NCBI GenBank assembly: GCA_029254395.1
Contig: JAQWXQ010000037.1
Coordinates: 1-37,783, forward strand
Source of the DNA: SAR86 cluster bacterium
GTDB lineage: Bacteria > Pseudomonadota > Gammaproteobacteria > Magnimaribacterales > D2472
DNA length: 37,783 nucleotides
Direction: 5' to 3'
The notes beneath the pieces were generated by a model. That model was not told the DNA's origin. It did no database searches and saw only the letters and a list, made by a program, of their open reading frames with translations. Both the position numbers and the translations under genes were made by a program. Shown piece by piece: positions 1 to 7,956 of the stretch (positions are counted from its first letter, which is position 1; each line of letters starts with the position of its first letter).

Positions 1-323
1 GTATATAAAGGATCTTCATTGGGACCATTTACATCAATTTTATTAAAAAGAGGGAAGGTTACATTATATTTTTCGGTACAGAAAAATTTTATCTCATCAT
101 TAGTTCCAGGCTCTTGTGCGCCAAATTGGTTGCATGGAAAAGCTAAAATTTCTAATCCTTTAGAGCTAAATTTATTATAAAGTTCCTGCAAACCCTCGTA
201 ATGATATGTGAGACCGCATTCACTTGCCACATTGACTACAAGAATGGCTTTCCCATCATATACAGATAGATCTACGTCATTTAGATTATTGTCATTTACA
301 ACAAAGTCAGTTATTTTTTTCAT
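1..323 (-). CDS. Glutathione peroxidase family protein (C-terminus cut by window edge)
   Basis: This is a thiol peroxidase of the glutathione peroxidase family, expected to reduce hydroperoxides with glutathione or thioredoxin in the cytoplasm. Reading from the ATG at 323 gives about 107 residues before the window ends; a full protein would be near 160. Visible family motifs are NVASECGLT, with the peroxidatic residue as Cys36 (cysteine, not selenocysteine), then FPCNQFG with its conserved Gln, and FPLFNKIDVNG. The gene points away from the acetyltransferase at 459, leaving a 135-base divergent gap. Family assignment is secure; the electron donor cannot be read from this fragment. Confidence 0.93.
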   Translation of the reverse strand, partial: MKKITDFVVNDNNLNDVDLSVYDGKAILVVNVASECGLTYHYEGLQELYNKFSSKGLEILAFPCNQFGAQEPGTNDEIKFFCTEKYNVTFPLFNKIDVNGPNEDPLY

Positions 324-444
324 AAGTCACCATTTAAAAAATGATTTTAAGTTATTAAAGATAATTTCTCCACTTATTACTTTAGAAATATAAAAGTTGA
401 TAAATGCTTTAGCTAAAAAAAGATGCAAGATGTATGAGTTAGTT

Positions 445-450
445 TAAGAT
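445..450 (+). promoter_or_regulatory. Candidate -10 box (TAAGAT) for the acetyltransferase gene
   Basis: TAAGAT ends 8 bases before the ATG at 459 and no Shine-Dalgarno sequence precedes that ATG, so transcription could start at or next to the start codon. No convincing -35 hexamer is seen at the right spacing. This is one of five such arrangements in the window. Confidence 0.4.
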
Positions 451-458
451 ATTCAAAT

Positions 459-923
459 ATGACAGATACAAAAGATATTAAATTTATTTGGAAAACATAT
501 AAGGACTTATCTAATGATGAGCTATATGCAATATTGCATTTACGCCAAAAAGTATTTGTTTTAGAGCAGGATTGTCCATATATAGATGCTGATTATTCAG
601 ATCAAGATGCAATTCATCTTTTAGCCCTCAAAGACAATGAATTAACTGGATATCTTAGAGCTTTTAAGCCTGGAATAAAGTATGAAGGCTCTTCACTTGG
701 AAGAATAGTTACTGACATAGATTCTAGAGGTCTTGGCTTGGGTAAAAAAATAACCATTGAGGGAGTTAACTTTTTAAAGAAAGAATACCCAGATACCGAA
801 ATTGTGATTTCCGCACAGCATCGATTAGAGCATTTTTATTTTGATTTAGGATTTACCGCAAGAGGCGATGTTTATCTAGAGGACAATATTGATCATATTC
901 AGATGTACTTTCCTATAAATTAG
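459..923 (+). CDS. ElaA-like GNAT family N-acetyltransferase
   Basis: A 154-residue GCN5-related acetyltransferase, predicted to move an acetyl group from acetyl-CoA to an unknown amine. It resembles the ElaA subfamily: an N-terminal segment with LRQKVFVLEQDCPY (around residues 28-41), a central strand reading LGRIVTDIDSRGLGLGKK that forms the acetyl-CoA pyrophosphate loop (R/Q-x-x-G-x-G/A pattern, here RGLGLG), and a C-terminal HFYFDLGF segment typical of GNAT folds. Length matches ElaA proteins. The gene stands alone between the divergent peroxidase and the convergent lipoprotein gene. The substrate is unknown in this family and the context does not reveal it. Confidence 0.85.
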   Translation: MTDTKDIKFIWKTYKDLSNDELYAILHLRQKVFVLEQDCPYIDADYSDQDAIHLLALKDNELTGYLRAFKPGIKYEGSSLGRIVTDIDSRGLGLGKKITIEGVNFLKKEYPDTEIVISAQHRLEHFYFDLGFTARGDVYLEDNIDHIQMYFPIN

Positions 924-965
924 AATCAATTCTTTAAAATTTTAATTTTGTTGAAGTTTTTAGTT

Positions 966-1448
966 TTAATTGCCATCTTCAAAGAAAAAAACAACTGAGT
1001 AGTCTTTTTCCTCAAGGCAAGTTTCTAAATTTTTATAAGCACTTAATTCAGATACAGCATCCGCAGAAGCATAGGTTACCCAACCTGCAGCGGTAATTAC
1101 AGCCATGCCCGGTATCAAAAGCGAAGAAAGAACACCTCCGGTTGTTGCTAGGTCAATTAAAGCAACTACTCCCGCAACTCCATAAATACCACCAACAACC
1201 TTCATTGGTGTTTTTATACTTCTAGCCTTGCCCTCAACTTCTGCTAAGCAGATATATATGTGATCATTGAGAAGTTCTATGGATTTATCAGGCTCAATTA
1301 ACACATATGCTGGAGTGCCATCAATGTGAGCAAACCTATTTTTTTCTGGAGCAGAGCTTGCCGTATTAACAGCACAAGAGGAGATCAACAATGATGTCAT
1401 TATGGTAGTTATTAAGGAATATTTTTTAATGAAACTCCCTCCACTCAA
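966..1448 (-). CDS. Putative lipoprotein of unknown function
   Basis: I do not recognise this protein. The frame gives up to 160 residues. Its N-terminus has lysines, then a hydrophobic stretch ending in LLISSC, a good lipobox with the lipidated Cys at about residue 25, so it is probably a membrane-anchored lipoprotein. A second Gly/Ala-rich hydrophobic region near residues 84-130 could span or associate with a membrane. The start is unclear: the first possible codon is TTG at 1448 with no ribosome site, whereas GGAGGG inside the frame lies 6 bases before an ATT codon at 1430, which would give a shorter and more typical signal peptide (M-K-K-Y-S). It follows valS by about 55 bases on the same strand and may share its transcript. 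Confidence 0.65.
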   Translation of the reverse strand: MSGGSFIKKYSLITTIMTSLLISSCAVNTASSAPEKNRFAHIDGTPAYVLIEPDKSIELLNDHIYICLAEVEGKARSIKTPMKVVGGIYGVAGVVALIDLATTGGVLSSLLIPGMAVITAAGWVTYASADAVSELSAYKNLETCLEEKDYSVVFFFEDGN

Positions 1449-1501
1449 TAGTTATTGCTGGTTTGCTTGATATACCAGGAAGCACTTTACTTGCAGTTTT
1501 A

Positions 1502-3721
1502 TTATTCAATTATTGGGTTGTTAAATAACAAACTATGTATTTCTTCGGTAATAAAAGGAGCAAAAGGATGCATCATGACTAGAATTTCTTTTAGAAGAGG
1601 TCTAAGGTTTTTCGTTTCCCCACTTTTTTTACATTCTTCAATATAGATATCACAGAATTTGCCCCAGAAAAATTCATATATCTCATTTATAGCGTAATCG
1701 AGCCTGTAATCTGCAATATTTTGAGCAATTTTAAGTTTTGTTTTTTCAAATTCTTCTAAAATTTGAGTATCATTATCATTCTTGGCCTCAAAGACATCAT
1801 TACTTTCTGGGTAACCACTAATAAATCTAGCAGCATTCCAAATTTTTGTGCAAAAATTTCTATAGCCTTTTAATCTACCTAGCTCAAAACTTATATCTTT
1901 AGTGTGAGTGGCTAAAGAATAAAAAGTCATCCTTAGTGCATCTGATCCATAGGAATCAATACCTTTAGGAAATTGATTTCTTGTCTTTTTAGCAATCTTT
2001 TCAGCTGTACTTTCTTGCATGAGATTGCTAGTTCTTTTTTTAACAAGATCTTCTTGAGAAATTCCATAGATTAAATCCAATGGATCAATAACATTCCCCT
2101 TAGATTTAGACATTTTTTGACCATTTTCATCTCTGATCAACCCAGTCACGTATACATCTTTAAAAGGTATTTGATCAGTAAATTCTAGACTCATCATCAT
2201 CATTCTGGCTACCCAGAAAAAAATAATATCAAAACCAGTAACAAGCAAAGAAGTTGGAAAGTGCTTTTTAAAATCATCGGTATTTTCTGGCCATCCTAAA
2301 GAGGCAAAAGGCCATAGGCTCGATGAAAACCAAGTATCTAAAACATCCTCATCTTGACTGAGCTCAACACTCCCAAGGTTATAATGATCTCTCACACTAC
2401 CTTCATCTTCCCCAACATATATATTTCCCTCAACATCATACCAAGCTGGTATTCTGTGCCCCCACCAAATCTGCCTACTTATGCACCAATCTTCAATATT
2501 ATTCATCCAGTTAAAATAGGTTTTATCCCAGTTACTTGGATGAAATTTTATATCCCCATTATTAACAGCTTCATTTGCTCTCGCAGCCATTTCAGATGTT
2601 TTCACATACCATTGATAGCTAAGTTTAGGCTCAATTACTATATTAGATCTTTCTCCTCTTGGAACGCTAATATCATGAGGCTCTTCTTTTACTAATAAAC
2701 CAATATTTTGAAGTTCTTGAATAACAAGCTTTCTTACTTTAAATCTATCAAGATTATTGAATGGTTCCGGAACATTATCATTACTCCAAGCGTCATCATT
2801 AAATATACTTATAGGAGAGAAATCTTCTTGTCTATCGGAGGTATGAACTTTTCCATCAAGCTCATAAAGCGAGTATTTCTTTCCAATCTCATAATCATTA
2901 AAGTCATGGCCCGGAGTAATTTTAAGACACCCAGTTCCAAATTCTATATCTACATACTCATCTGCAATAATAGGTATTTTTCTTCCAACAAATGGTAGTT
3001 TTGCATATTTTCCAACAACTGATTTATATCTGTCATCATTTGGATTAACTGCGATAGCCATATCTCCAAACATAGTCTCTGGTCTTGTGGTGGCAATTTC
3101 AACAAACCCATCTGTTCCCTCAATAGGATATTTTATATGCCACAGCAAACCTTTCTTTTCTTGCCTGATAACTTCTAAATCTGAAACAGCTGTTTTTAAA
3201 GAAGGATCCCAATTTACTAGTCTGTATCCTCTATAAATTTTATTTTTCCTATGCAGATCAACAAAAGCCTTTATTACTGCTTTATCAAATCCATCATCTA
3301 AGGTAAATCGATATTTATCCCAATCTACTGAACAGCCAAGCCTTTTTATTTGAGAGGTTATTTTTTCTTCAGAAAATTCTTTCCATTTCCAGGTCTCATC
3401 AAGAAATTTATCTCTTCCAAGATCTTTTCTTGAAATATCTTTCCTAGCTAAATTATTTTCAACAACCATTTGAGTGGCAATACCAGCGTGATCAGCACCA
3501 ACTTGCCAGTATGAATCTTTGCCTGACATATGATTATATCTTGTATAGAAATCCATGATTGCATATTGAAAGCTATGACCCATATGCAATGTTCCAGTAA
3601 CATTAGGAGGCGGTATTACCTGAGCAAAGGATTCAGTTGCATTAGTATTATTAATACTTCTTTCAGACCAAATCTTTGCCCACTTTTCCTCTATTTCAAT
3701 GGGGTAATACTTTTTATCCAT
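1502..3721 (-). CDS. valS: Valine--tRNA ligase, C-terminally short
   Basis: Class I aminoacyl-tRNA synthetase that charges tRNA-Val with valine and edits mischarged threonine. Signatures are HMGH at residues 46-49, KMSKS at 536-540, and a CP1 editing domain between them containing TTRPETMFGD and the GTGCLKITPGHDFNDY region. The helical anticodon-binding domain is present up to MHPFAPFITEEIH, but the protein stops 10 or so residues later at 739 residues. The E. coli enzyme has 951, so the linker and C-terminal coiled-coil arm (about 170-190 residues) are missing. The downstream 55 bases carry no coil-like reading frame, so this is not a simple frameshift. It lies 22 bases after pepA without a clear Shine-Dalgarno sequence, and holC, usual between pepA and valS, is absent. 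Confidence 0.95.
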   Translation of the reverse strand: MDKKYYPIEIEEKWAKIWSERSINNTNATESFAQVIPPPNVTGTLHMGHSFQYAIMDFYTRYNHMSGKDSYWQVGADHAGIATQMVVENNLARKDISRKDLGRDKFLDETWKWKEFSEEKITSQIKRLGCSVDWDKYRFTLDDGFDKAVIKAFVDLHRKNKIYRGYRLVNWDPSLKTAVSDLEVIRQEKKGLLWHIKYPIEGTDGFVEIATTRPETMFGDMAIAVNPNDDRYKSVVGKYAKLPFVGRKIPIIADEYVDIEFGTGCLKITPGHDFNDYEIGKKYSLYELDGKVHTSDRQEDFSPISIFNDDAWSNDNVPEPFNNLDRFKVRKLVIQELQNIGLLVKEEPHDISVPRGERSNIVIEPKLSYQWYVKTSEMAARANEAVNNGDIKFHPSNWDKTYFNWMNNIEDWCISRQIWWGHRIPAWYDVEGNIYVGEDEGSVRDHYNLGSVELSQDEDVLDTWFSSSLWPFASLGWPENTDDFKKHFPTSLLVTGFDIIFFWVARMMMMSLEFTDQIPFKDVYVTGLIRDENGQKMSKSKGNVIDPLDLIYGISQEDLVKKRTSNLMQESTAEKIAKKTRNQFPKGIDSYGSDALRMTFYSLATHTKDISFELGRLKGYRNFCTKIWNAARFISGYPESNDVFEAKNDNDTQILEEFEKTKLKIAQNIADYRLDYAINEIYEFFWGKFCDIYIEECKKSGETKNLRPLLKEILVMMHPFAPFITEEIHSLLFNNPIIE

Positions 3722-3743
3722 AATGCCGCTTTATTGAAGTTTT

Positions 3744-5258
3744 TTATAATTTATTGCTTAATAAAAGCTCACTTATTAATGGAACTGGTCTCCCAGTTCC
3801 TTCCTTCACAGGCGAACTATGTGATGCTGTCGCAGCAATATCTATATGTGCCCATTTATAATCAGTGGTAAATTTAGATAAGAATGCTGCAGCATGAATA
3901 GTTCCAGCCTCACGCCCTCCACCAATATTTGCAAGGTCTGCATAGCTTGTTTTAGTGCATGATTGATGTTCATCCCAGAGAGGCAGTTGCCAAGCTCTAT
4001 CTCCTGACTCTTCTCCAGAGGCAATTATCATATCTGCTAAATGTTGATCATTTGCCATTACTCCACTTGCATGTCTACCAAGAGCAACAACAACAGCGCC
4101 GGTCAAGGTCGCCATATCAATTACATATTTGGGTTTGTATTTTCCAACGTAAGTCAAAGCATCACATAAAACCAATCTGCCTTCTGCATCTGTATTGAGC
4201 ACCTCAATAGTTTGACCTGACATAGAGGTAACTACATCTCCTGGTTTGGTTGCTTTTGCAGAACACATATTTTCTGCACAAGCCATAATCCCTACAACAT
4301 TAACCTTTGCATTAAGCCTTGCTAGTGTGGACATTACTCCGAAAACAGTTGCAGCTCCACACATATCCCACTTCATCTCGTCCATTCCTTGAGGTGGTTT
4401 TAAGGATACGCCCCCAGTATCAAAAGTAATACCTTTTCCAACAAGAGCAATCGGCTTTTCTGAAGCTTTTCCACCCTTGTATTCTATGACCATCATTCTT
4501 GGCGGCTCATCACTTCCTTTAGAGACACTCAAATAAGATCCCATTCCCATTTTTGCTAAATCCTTTTCATTGAATGATTTTATTTTTAAGCTTGGAAAGT
4601 CTTTAGTCATAGCTTTTACTTTCTTTTCAATAATTTTTGGAGTGGCATGATTTGCAGGAAGGTCACCAAGATATTTTGCAGTATTAACTCCCTCACCAAT
4701 TGCGAAGCCTTTCTTAGCTGAATCTTTCGCTTTCTTAAGATCTGAACCAGTTAGATCATTTCCATATATAACAAGTTTTTTTAAGGTTGGGTTCTTTACG
4801 GTCTTATTTTTTGTTTCTGTAAAGATATAAGCATTAGATTCAACAGTCTTGGCAGTATTTTCTATCATCCAGAAAATGTCTTTACCTTGAGGTAACGAGG
4901 AGCTTAAAAGCAATGAAATGTCCTTTGCTTTTATTTTGTTTGCTTGTTTAGTTATAGATTTTAACGAGCCTAACCATTTATGTAATGGAGCATCTGCCTC
5001 TAAAGCCTTAACCATAAGAATACTTTCAGCCTCAATGCCATTAACCTTAGGAAGTAGAAGTGAAGATCCTTGTTCCTTAAGATGAGAGGATATTGAATTT
5101 TTTAGAAAACCTTTAGATGCTTTATCAATAGTCTTAAAAGCAGCATCCTTTAAAGTATCCTTATTAACTGTAATAACAAGAAGTGAAGTTTTAGCTGAAG
5201 TTAAATCAACTGTTGAAGTGTCTTTAACTGCTACGTTAGTTAAGATTTTATATGGCAT
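3744..5258 (-). CDS. pepA: Leucyl (cytosol) aminopeptidase
   Basis: M17-family hexameric, two-metal aminopeptidase that removes N-terminal residues from peptides in the cytoplasm; in E. coli it is also a DNA-binding protein. At 504 residues it has the usual length. The C-terminal catalytic domain shows GKGITFDTGG (metal-binding Lys275 and Asp280) and NTDAEGRLVL (Asp357, Glu359, catalytic Arg361). The N-terminal domain is more divergent, as usual. The ATG at 5258 is preceded by AGGAGA six bases upstream, one of the better ribosome sites in the window. It begins the pepA-valS unit and is divergent from lptF with a 46-base gap, an arrangement also found in other gammaproteobacteria. Confidence 0.97.
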   Translation of the reverse strand: MPYKILTNVAVKDTSTVDLTSAKTSLLVITVNKDTLKDAAFKTIDKASKGFLKNSISSHLKEQGSSLLLPKVNGIEAESILMVKALEADAPLHKWLGSLKSITKQANKIKAKDISLLLSSSLPQGKDIFWMIENTAKTVESNAYIFTETKNKTVKNPTLKKLVIYGNDLTGSDLKKAKDSAKKGFAIGEGVNTAKYLGDLPANHATPKIIEKKVKAMTKDFPSLKIKSFNEKDLAKMGMGSYLSVSKGSDEPPRMMVIEYKGGKASEKPIALVGKGITFDTGGVSLKPPQGMDEMKWDMCGAATVFGVMSTLARLNAKVNVVGIMACAENMCSAKATKPGDVVTSMSGQTIEVLNTDAEGRLVLCDALTYVGKYKPKYVIDMATLTGAVVVALGRHASGVMANDQHLADMIIASGEESGDRAWQLPLWDEHQSCTKTSYADLANIGGGREAGTIHAAAFLSKFTTDYKWAHIDIAATASHSSPVKEGTGRPVPLISELLLSNKL

Positions 5259-5288
5259 TTAAGCTCTCCTATTTATAGTATTTACTGA

Positions 5289-5294
5289 TAAGAT
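5289..5294 (+). promoter_or_regulatory. Candidate -10 box (TAAGAT) for lptF
   Basis: TAAGAT ends 10 bases before the ATG at 5305 in the 46-base pepA/lptF divergent gap. There is no Shine-Dalgarno sequence before that ATG, and no clear -35. A very short or absent leader is therefore plausible. Confidence 0.35.
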
Positions 5295-5304
5295 ATTTAT
5301 TGTA

Positions 5305-6447
5305 ATGCATCATAGTTCTCAAGGCATGTTTAAAAATAATATTCTTTCAAAAAGTTTCAATTTGGAAGTTTTTAAATCTACCACATCTATATTAATAATA
5401 TTATTTTTATTAGTAATTGGGTCAAGGTTTGTATCATATTTTGAGCAAGCCTCAGAAGGGCTCATCGATCCATCTGTAATTTTGTATGCAGTATTTTTAA
5501 GGGTTCCTGATTTTATATCTCTACTACTCCCGCTTTCATTTTTTATTGGTATATTGATTACTGTGAGCAGGCTTTACGCCGACAGAGAAATATATGCTTA
5601 TTTTTCTACCGGCATCTCGCCAATTACACTAATAAAATTTATCTTCCCACAGGCCTTTATATATATGGTCTTCACGCTTATCTTAAGTCTGTATATAGCT
5701 CCAGTGAGCAAGGAAATATCAAATGAGCTACTAAAGGTAAATACCTTCGAAGAACAAATAGCATCTCTTGCTCCAGGAGAGATTTATGGCATAAAAGGAT
5801 CAAAAAGTTTTATAACGGTTGGCGAAAATAATGAAACCAACTTAAAAAATGTTATTTTTTTTAATGATGTTGGAAAAGATTCTATTCTAATATCTGCAGA
5901 TACATTGAACATCTCAAGCTCTCAGTTAGATTATGAGCTGTTGTTTGAAAATGGATCATTGACTGCAGGTGTTTTTTCAAATGATGCAAAAATGATCTCA
6001 AGCTTTAAAAAGTTTGAATTCCCATTAGTAAATGATCAAACCCACACCAGAACAAGTTTTGAAAATATTTTTAGTTCAATAAATATAGATGACTCATTAG
6101 AGTATCAATGGAGTATTTCACTATCTATTACTATCTTGGTGCTAATGGTTATTGCTGTGTATATTGGAAAAGTAGAACCAAGACAAGGTAGGCTGTCAGT
6201 AATCTTACCTGGAATGCTAATTTATATATTGTACTTAAGTCTTTTGCTGCTTGGCAGAGACCATATCGCTCAGAATAATCAAACAAACTTAAATTTAATT
6301 TTCATTCATCTAATTTTTATATTTTTCGCAATACTGCTGTATCTAAAAGATAAATTTTTTATTTCAATTACTAGAAATAAATTTTCCCCCTATAAAACAA
6401 CTCTAGCAACTATTTTAATTTTATTTATTTTGTGGGCATTGTTTTAA
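5305..6447 (+). CDS. lptF: LPS export ABC transporter permease LptF
   Basis: One of the two inner-membrane permease subunits of the LptB2FG complex, which extracts lipopolysaccharide from the inner membrane and drives it along the Lpt bridge. The 380-residue protein has three N-terminal membrane helices (roughly residues 28-45, 58-88, 105-132), a periplasmic beta-rich region (about 140-260), and further helices to the C-terminus, matching YjgP/YjgQ architecture. The start is taken at 5305; an in-frame ATG at 5326 is an alternative with AAGG just upstream but poorly spaced. Its stop is followed one base later by lptG, so the two are co-transcribed. Confidence 0.92.
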   Translation: MHHSSQGMFKNNILSKSFNLEVFKSTTSILIILFLLVIGSRFVSYFEQASEGLIDPSVILYAVFLRVPDFISLLLPLSFFIGILITVSRLYADREIYAYFSTGISPITLIKFIFPQAFIYMVFTLILSLYIAPVSKEISNELLKVNTFEEQIASLAPGEIYGIKGSKSFITVGENNETNLKNVIFFNDVGKDSILISADTLNISSSQLDYELLFENGSLTAGVFSNDAKMISSFKKFEFPLVNDQTHTRTSFENIFSSINIDDSLEYQWSISLSITILVLMVIAVYIGKVEPRQGRLSVILPGMLIYILYLSLLLLGRDHIAQNNQTNLNLIFIHLIFIFFAILLYLKDKFFISITRNKFSPYKTTLATILILFILWALF

Positions 6448-6448
6448 A

Positions 6449-7513
6449 ATGAGCATTTATATCACCTATCTTATTAAGAGATCGCTAGTAATAACTTGTT
6501 TTGTATTTGGGTTATTTATATTAGTCGATTTCTTATTTAACCTTATTGGAGAGCTTGAAGATTTATCCTTAACCTACACGTTCATAAAGGCCTTTAATTT
6601 TTCTTTGTTATCTATTCCTGACAGAGCCTATGCTTTTATAGAGGGTTCATGTCTTCTTGGCTTTATGATTGCAATGGGATTATCTCAAGAAGAAGGTAAT
6701 TTAAATGTTTTGAGATCTAGTGGAATTTCTCCATTAAAAATAGTTATTCTTAGCTCCATTGGACCTTTAAGCATCGCATTCTTTTTTTTACTTGGCAGTG
6801 AGTTTATGTTTAAAGAAATTGGAAACAAGGCAGAAATTAACAAAGCGATAGCAACTTCAAGCTCCAATAGTACTCAAGAAGAATCAGTTTGGTTAATTGA
6901 CGGAAATAAGTTTCTTAATTTTGAAAGAAAAATAGGAGATCAAATTTTCGGAGTTCAATATTTTGAACTAAAAAATAATAAAGTAATGTTAGCTCAAATG
7001 GCACCATCAGCTAAAATTAAAAATTCTGAAATAAAATTTGATGATTCGCTATATACAACTATAAACAAAAATCCATCGCAAAAATTTAACAAAAAGATGC
7101 TTAAAAAAAGTTTTAACTTCCCAAAAGTCATCTCAAAAAATCTTCGTGATATAGAAAATCTTACAATAAGAGAAAGTTATAGTCTTAACCAGATATTATC
7201 TGGAGATATAGGAAAGCAAGATAGATTTTTTAAAGCACACGTTGAAAAAAAGATTTATAAATTCTTTTTTATGCTAATTTCTATAACTATATTAATCTTG
7301 TTTTTTGGTTATTTTATATTTGGATCTTTGAGAGACTCATCGCCAGGATCTAAAATTGTGATATCAGTTCTAGGGGCTTTTGTGTATCAAATTATGCAAG
7401 ACCTAACTATAAGTATTGCCATCTCATTCAATATATTTTTATTTATTGGTATATGCCTTCCCGCGCTTGTCTTGCTGCTGTGCAGCTTTTTTATGTACAG
7501 AAGGTTAAATTAA
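6449..7513 (+). CDS. lptG: LPS export ABC transporter permease LptG
   Basis: Partner permease of LptF in the LPS extraction complex. The 354-residue protein has the same layout: N-terminal helices (about residues 12-32, 55-75, 98-118), a periplasmic beta-rich section, and three C-terminal helices from about residue 267. The motif GCLLGFMIAMG and a following LRSSGISPLKI segment, probably the cytoplasmic coupling helix that contacts LptB, resemble the family. It begins one base after the lptF stop codon. Its 3' end overlaps the convergent RDD-protein gene by 9 bases. LptB and LptA/C are not in this window. Confidence 0.92.
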   Translation: MSIYITYLIKRSLVITCFVFGLFILVDFLFNLIGELEDLSLTYTFIKAFNFSLLSIPDRAYAFIEGSCLLGFMIAMGLSQEEGNLNVLRSSGISPLKIVILSSIGPLSIAFFFLLGSEFMFKEIGNKAEINKAIATSSSNSTQEESVWLIDGNKFLNFERKIGDQIFGVQYFELKNNKVMLAQMAPSAKIKNSEIKFDDSLYTTINKNPSQKFNKKMLKKSFNFPKVISKNLRDIENLTIRESYSLNQILSGDIGKQDRFFKAHVEKKIYKFFFMLISITILILFFGYFIFGSLRDSSPGSKIVISVLGAFVYQIMQDLTISIAISFNIFLFIGICLPALVLLLCSFFMYRRLN

Positions 7514-7915
7514 TCTTAAGTTCGTCTTAGAAATTTTATCATTTATAGCCAATTTATCTGTTGAGAAATATATTTGGAGTAGGGGTGCTCCGATAAGAAT
7601 AACAATCAATAAGTTGGTATAAAAACGAAGTGTTGCTTGTATAAAAGTAATATTTTCACCATTAAGAGAGTATATTTCGATATTCCAAGCAGCCATACCA
7701 AGCGTCTTCCCACCTCTCATCCAAAAGAATGAATAAAATAGCCACGCACTTACTATTACAATACCTAGACCAATACCAGGATGAAGTATCTCGGAGTTAT
7801 TTAACCAAAGCGCTATTGAACCAACACCAAACCAAACTCCTAAAAGTAAAAAAACATCATAAATAGTTGCTGCCAATCTTTTAACAGGAGATACAAACTG
7901 TGTTTTTATATTCAT
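7505..7915 (-). CDS. RDD family membrane protein
   Basis: A 136-residue integral membrane protein of the RDD family. It has the N-terminal PVKRLAATIYD element from which such proteins are recognised, two hydrophobic helices (about residues 19-37 and 47-66), the WMRGGKTLGMAAWNIEI motif, and a third helix near residues 97-113. Molecular function is not established for most members; some are linked to ion homeostasis. RDD genes often sit beside lptFG in gammaproteobacteria, and here it converges on lptG with a 9-base overlap. The start lacks a ribosome site but has a -10-like TACTAT six bases upstream. Confidence 0.85.
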   Translation of the reverse strand: MNIKTQFVSPVKRLAATIYDVFLLLGVWFGVGSIALWLNNSEILHPGIGLGIVIVSAWLFYSFFWMRGGKTLGMAAWNIEIYSLNGENITFIQATLRFYTNLLIVILIGAPLLQIYFSTDKLAINDKISKTNLRLI

Positions 7916-7921
7916 TTTGCT

Positions 7922-7927
7922 ATAGTA
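7922..7927 (-). promoter_or_regulatory. Candidate -10 box (TACTAT) for the RDD gene
   Basis: Read on the minus strand, TACTAT is followed by exactly six bases and then the ATG at 7915. Transcription would be expected to begin at the start codon, giving a leaderless mRNA. No Shine-Dalgarno sequence and no strong -35 are seen. Confidence 0.4.
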
Positions 7928-7956
7928 CTTAAAACTTTGTTAATAATAAATAATTT

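Noticed and set aside
1449-1501. Frameshifted remainder of valS
   Set aside because: Reading all frames after the stop gives no charged coiled-coil sequence like a ValRS arm, and the distance to the next gene is too short.
2354-2998. Plus-strand open frames opposite valS
   Set aside because: They are low-complexity shadows of a strongly conserved gene on the other strand and have no ribosome sites. The same applies to the open frames opposite carB, ftsH, glmM, nusA, infB and pnp.
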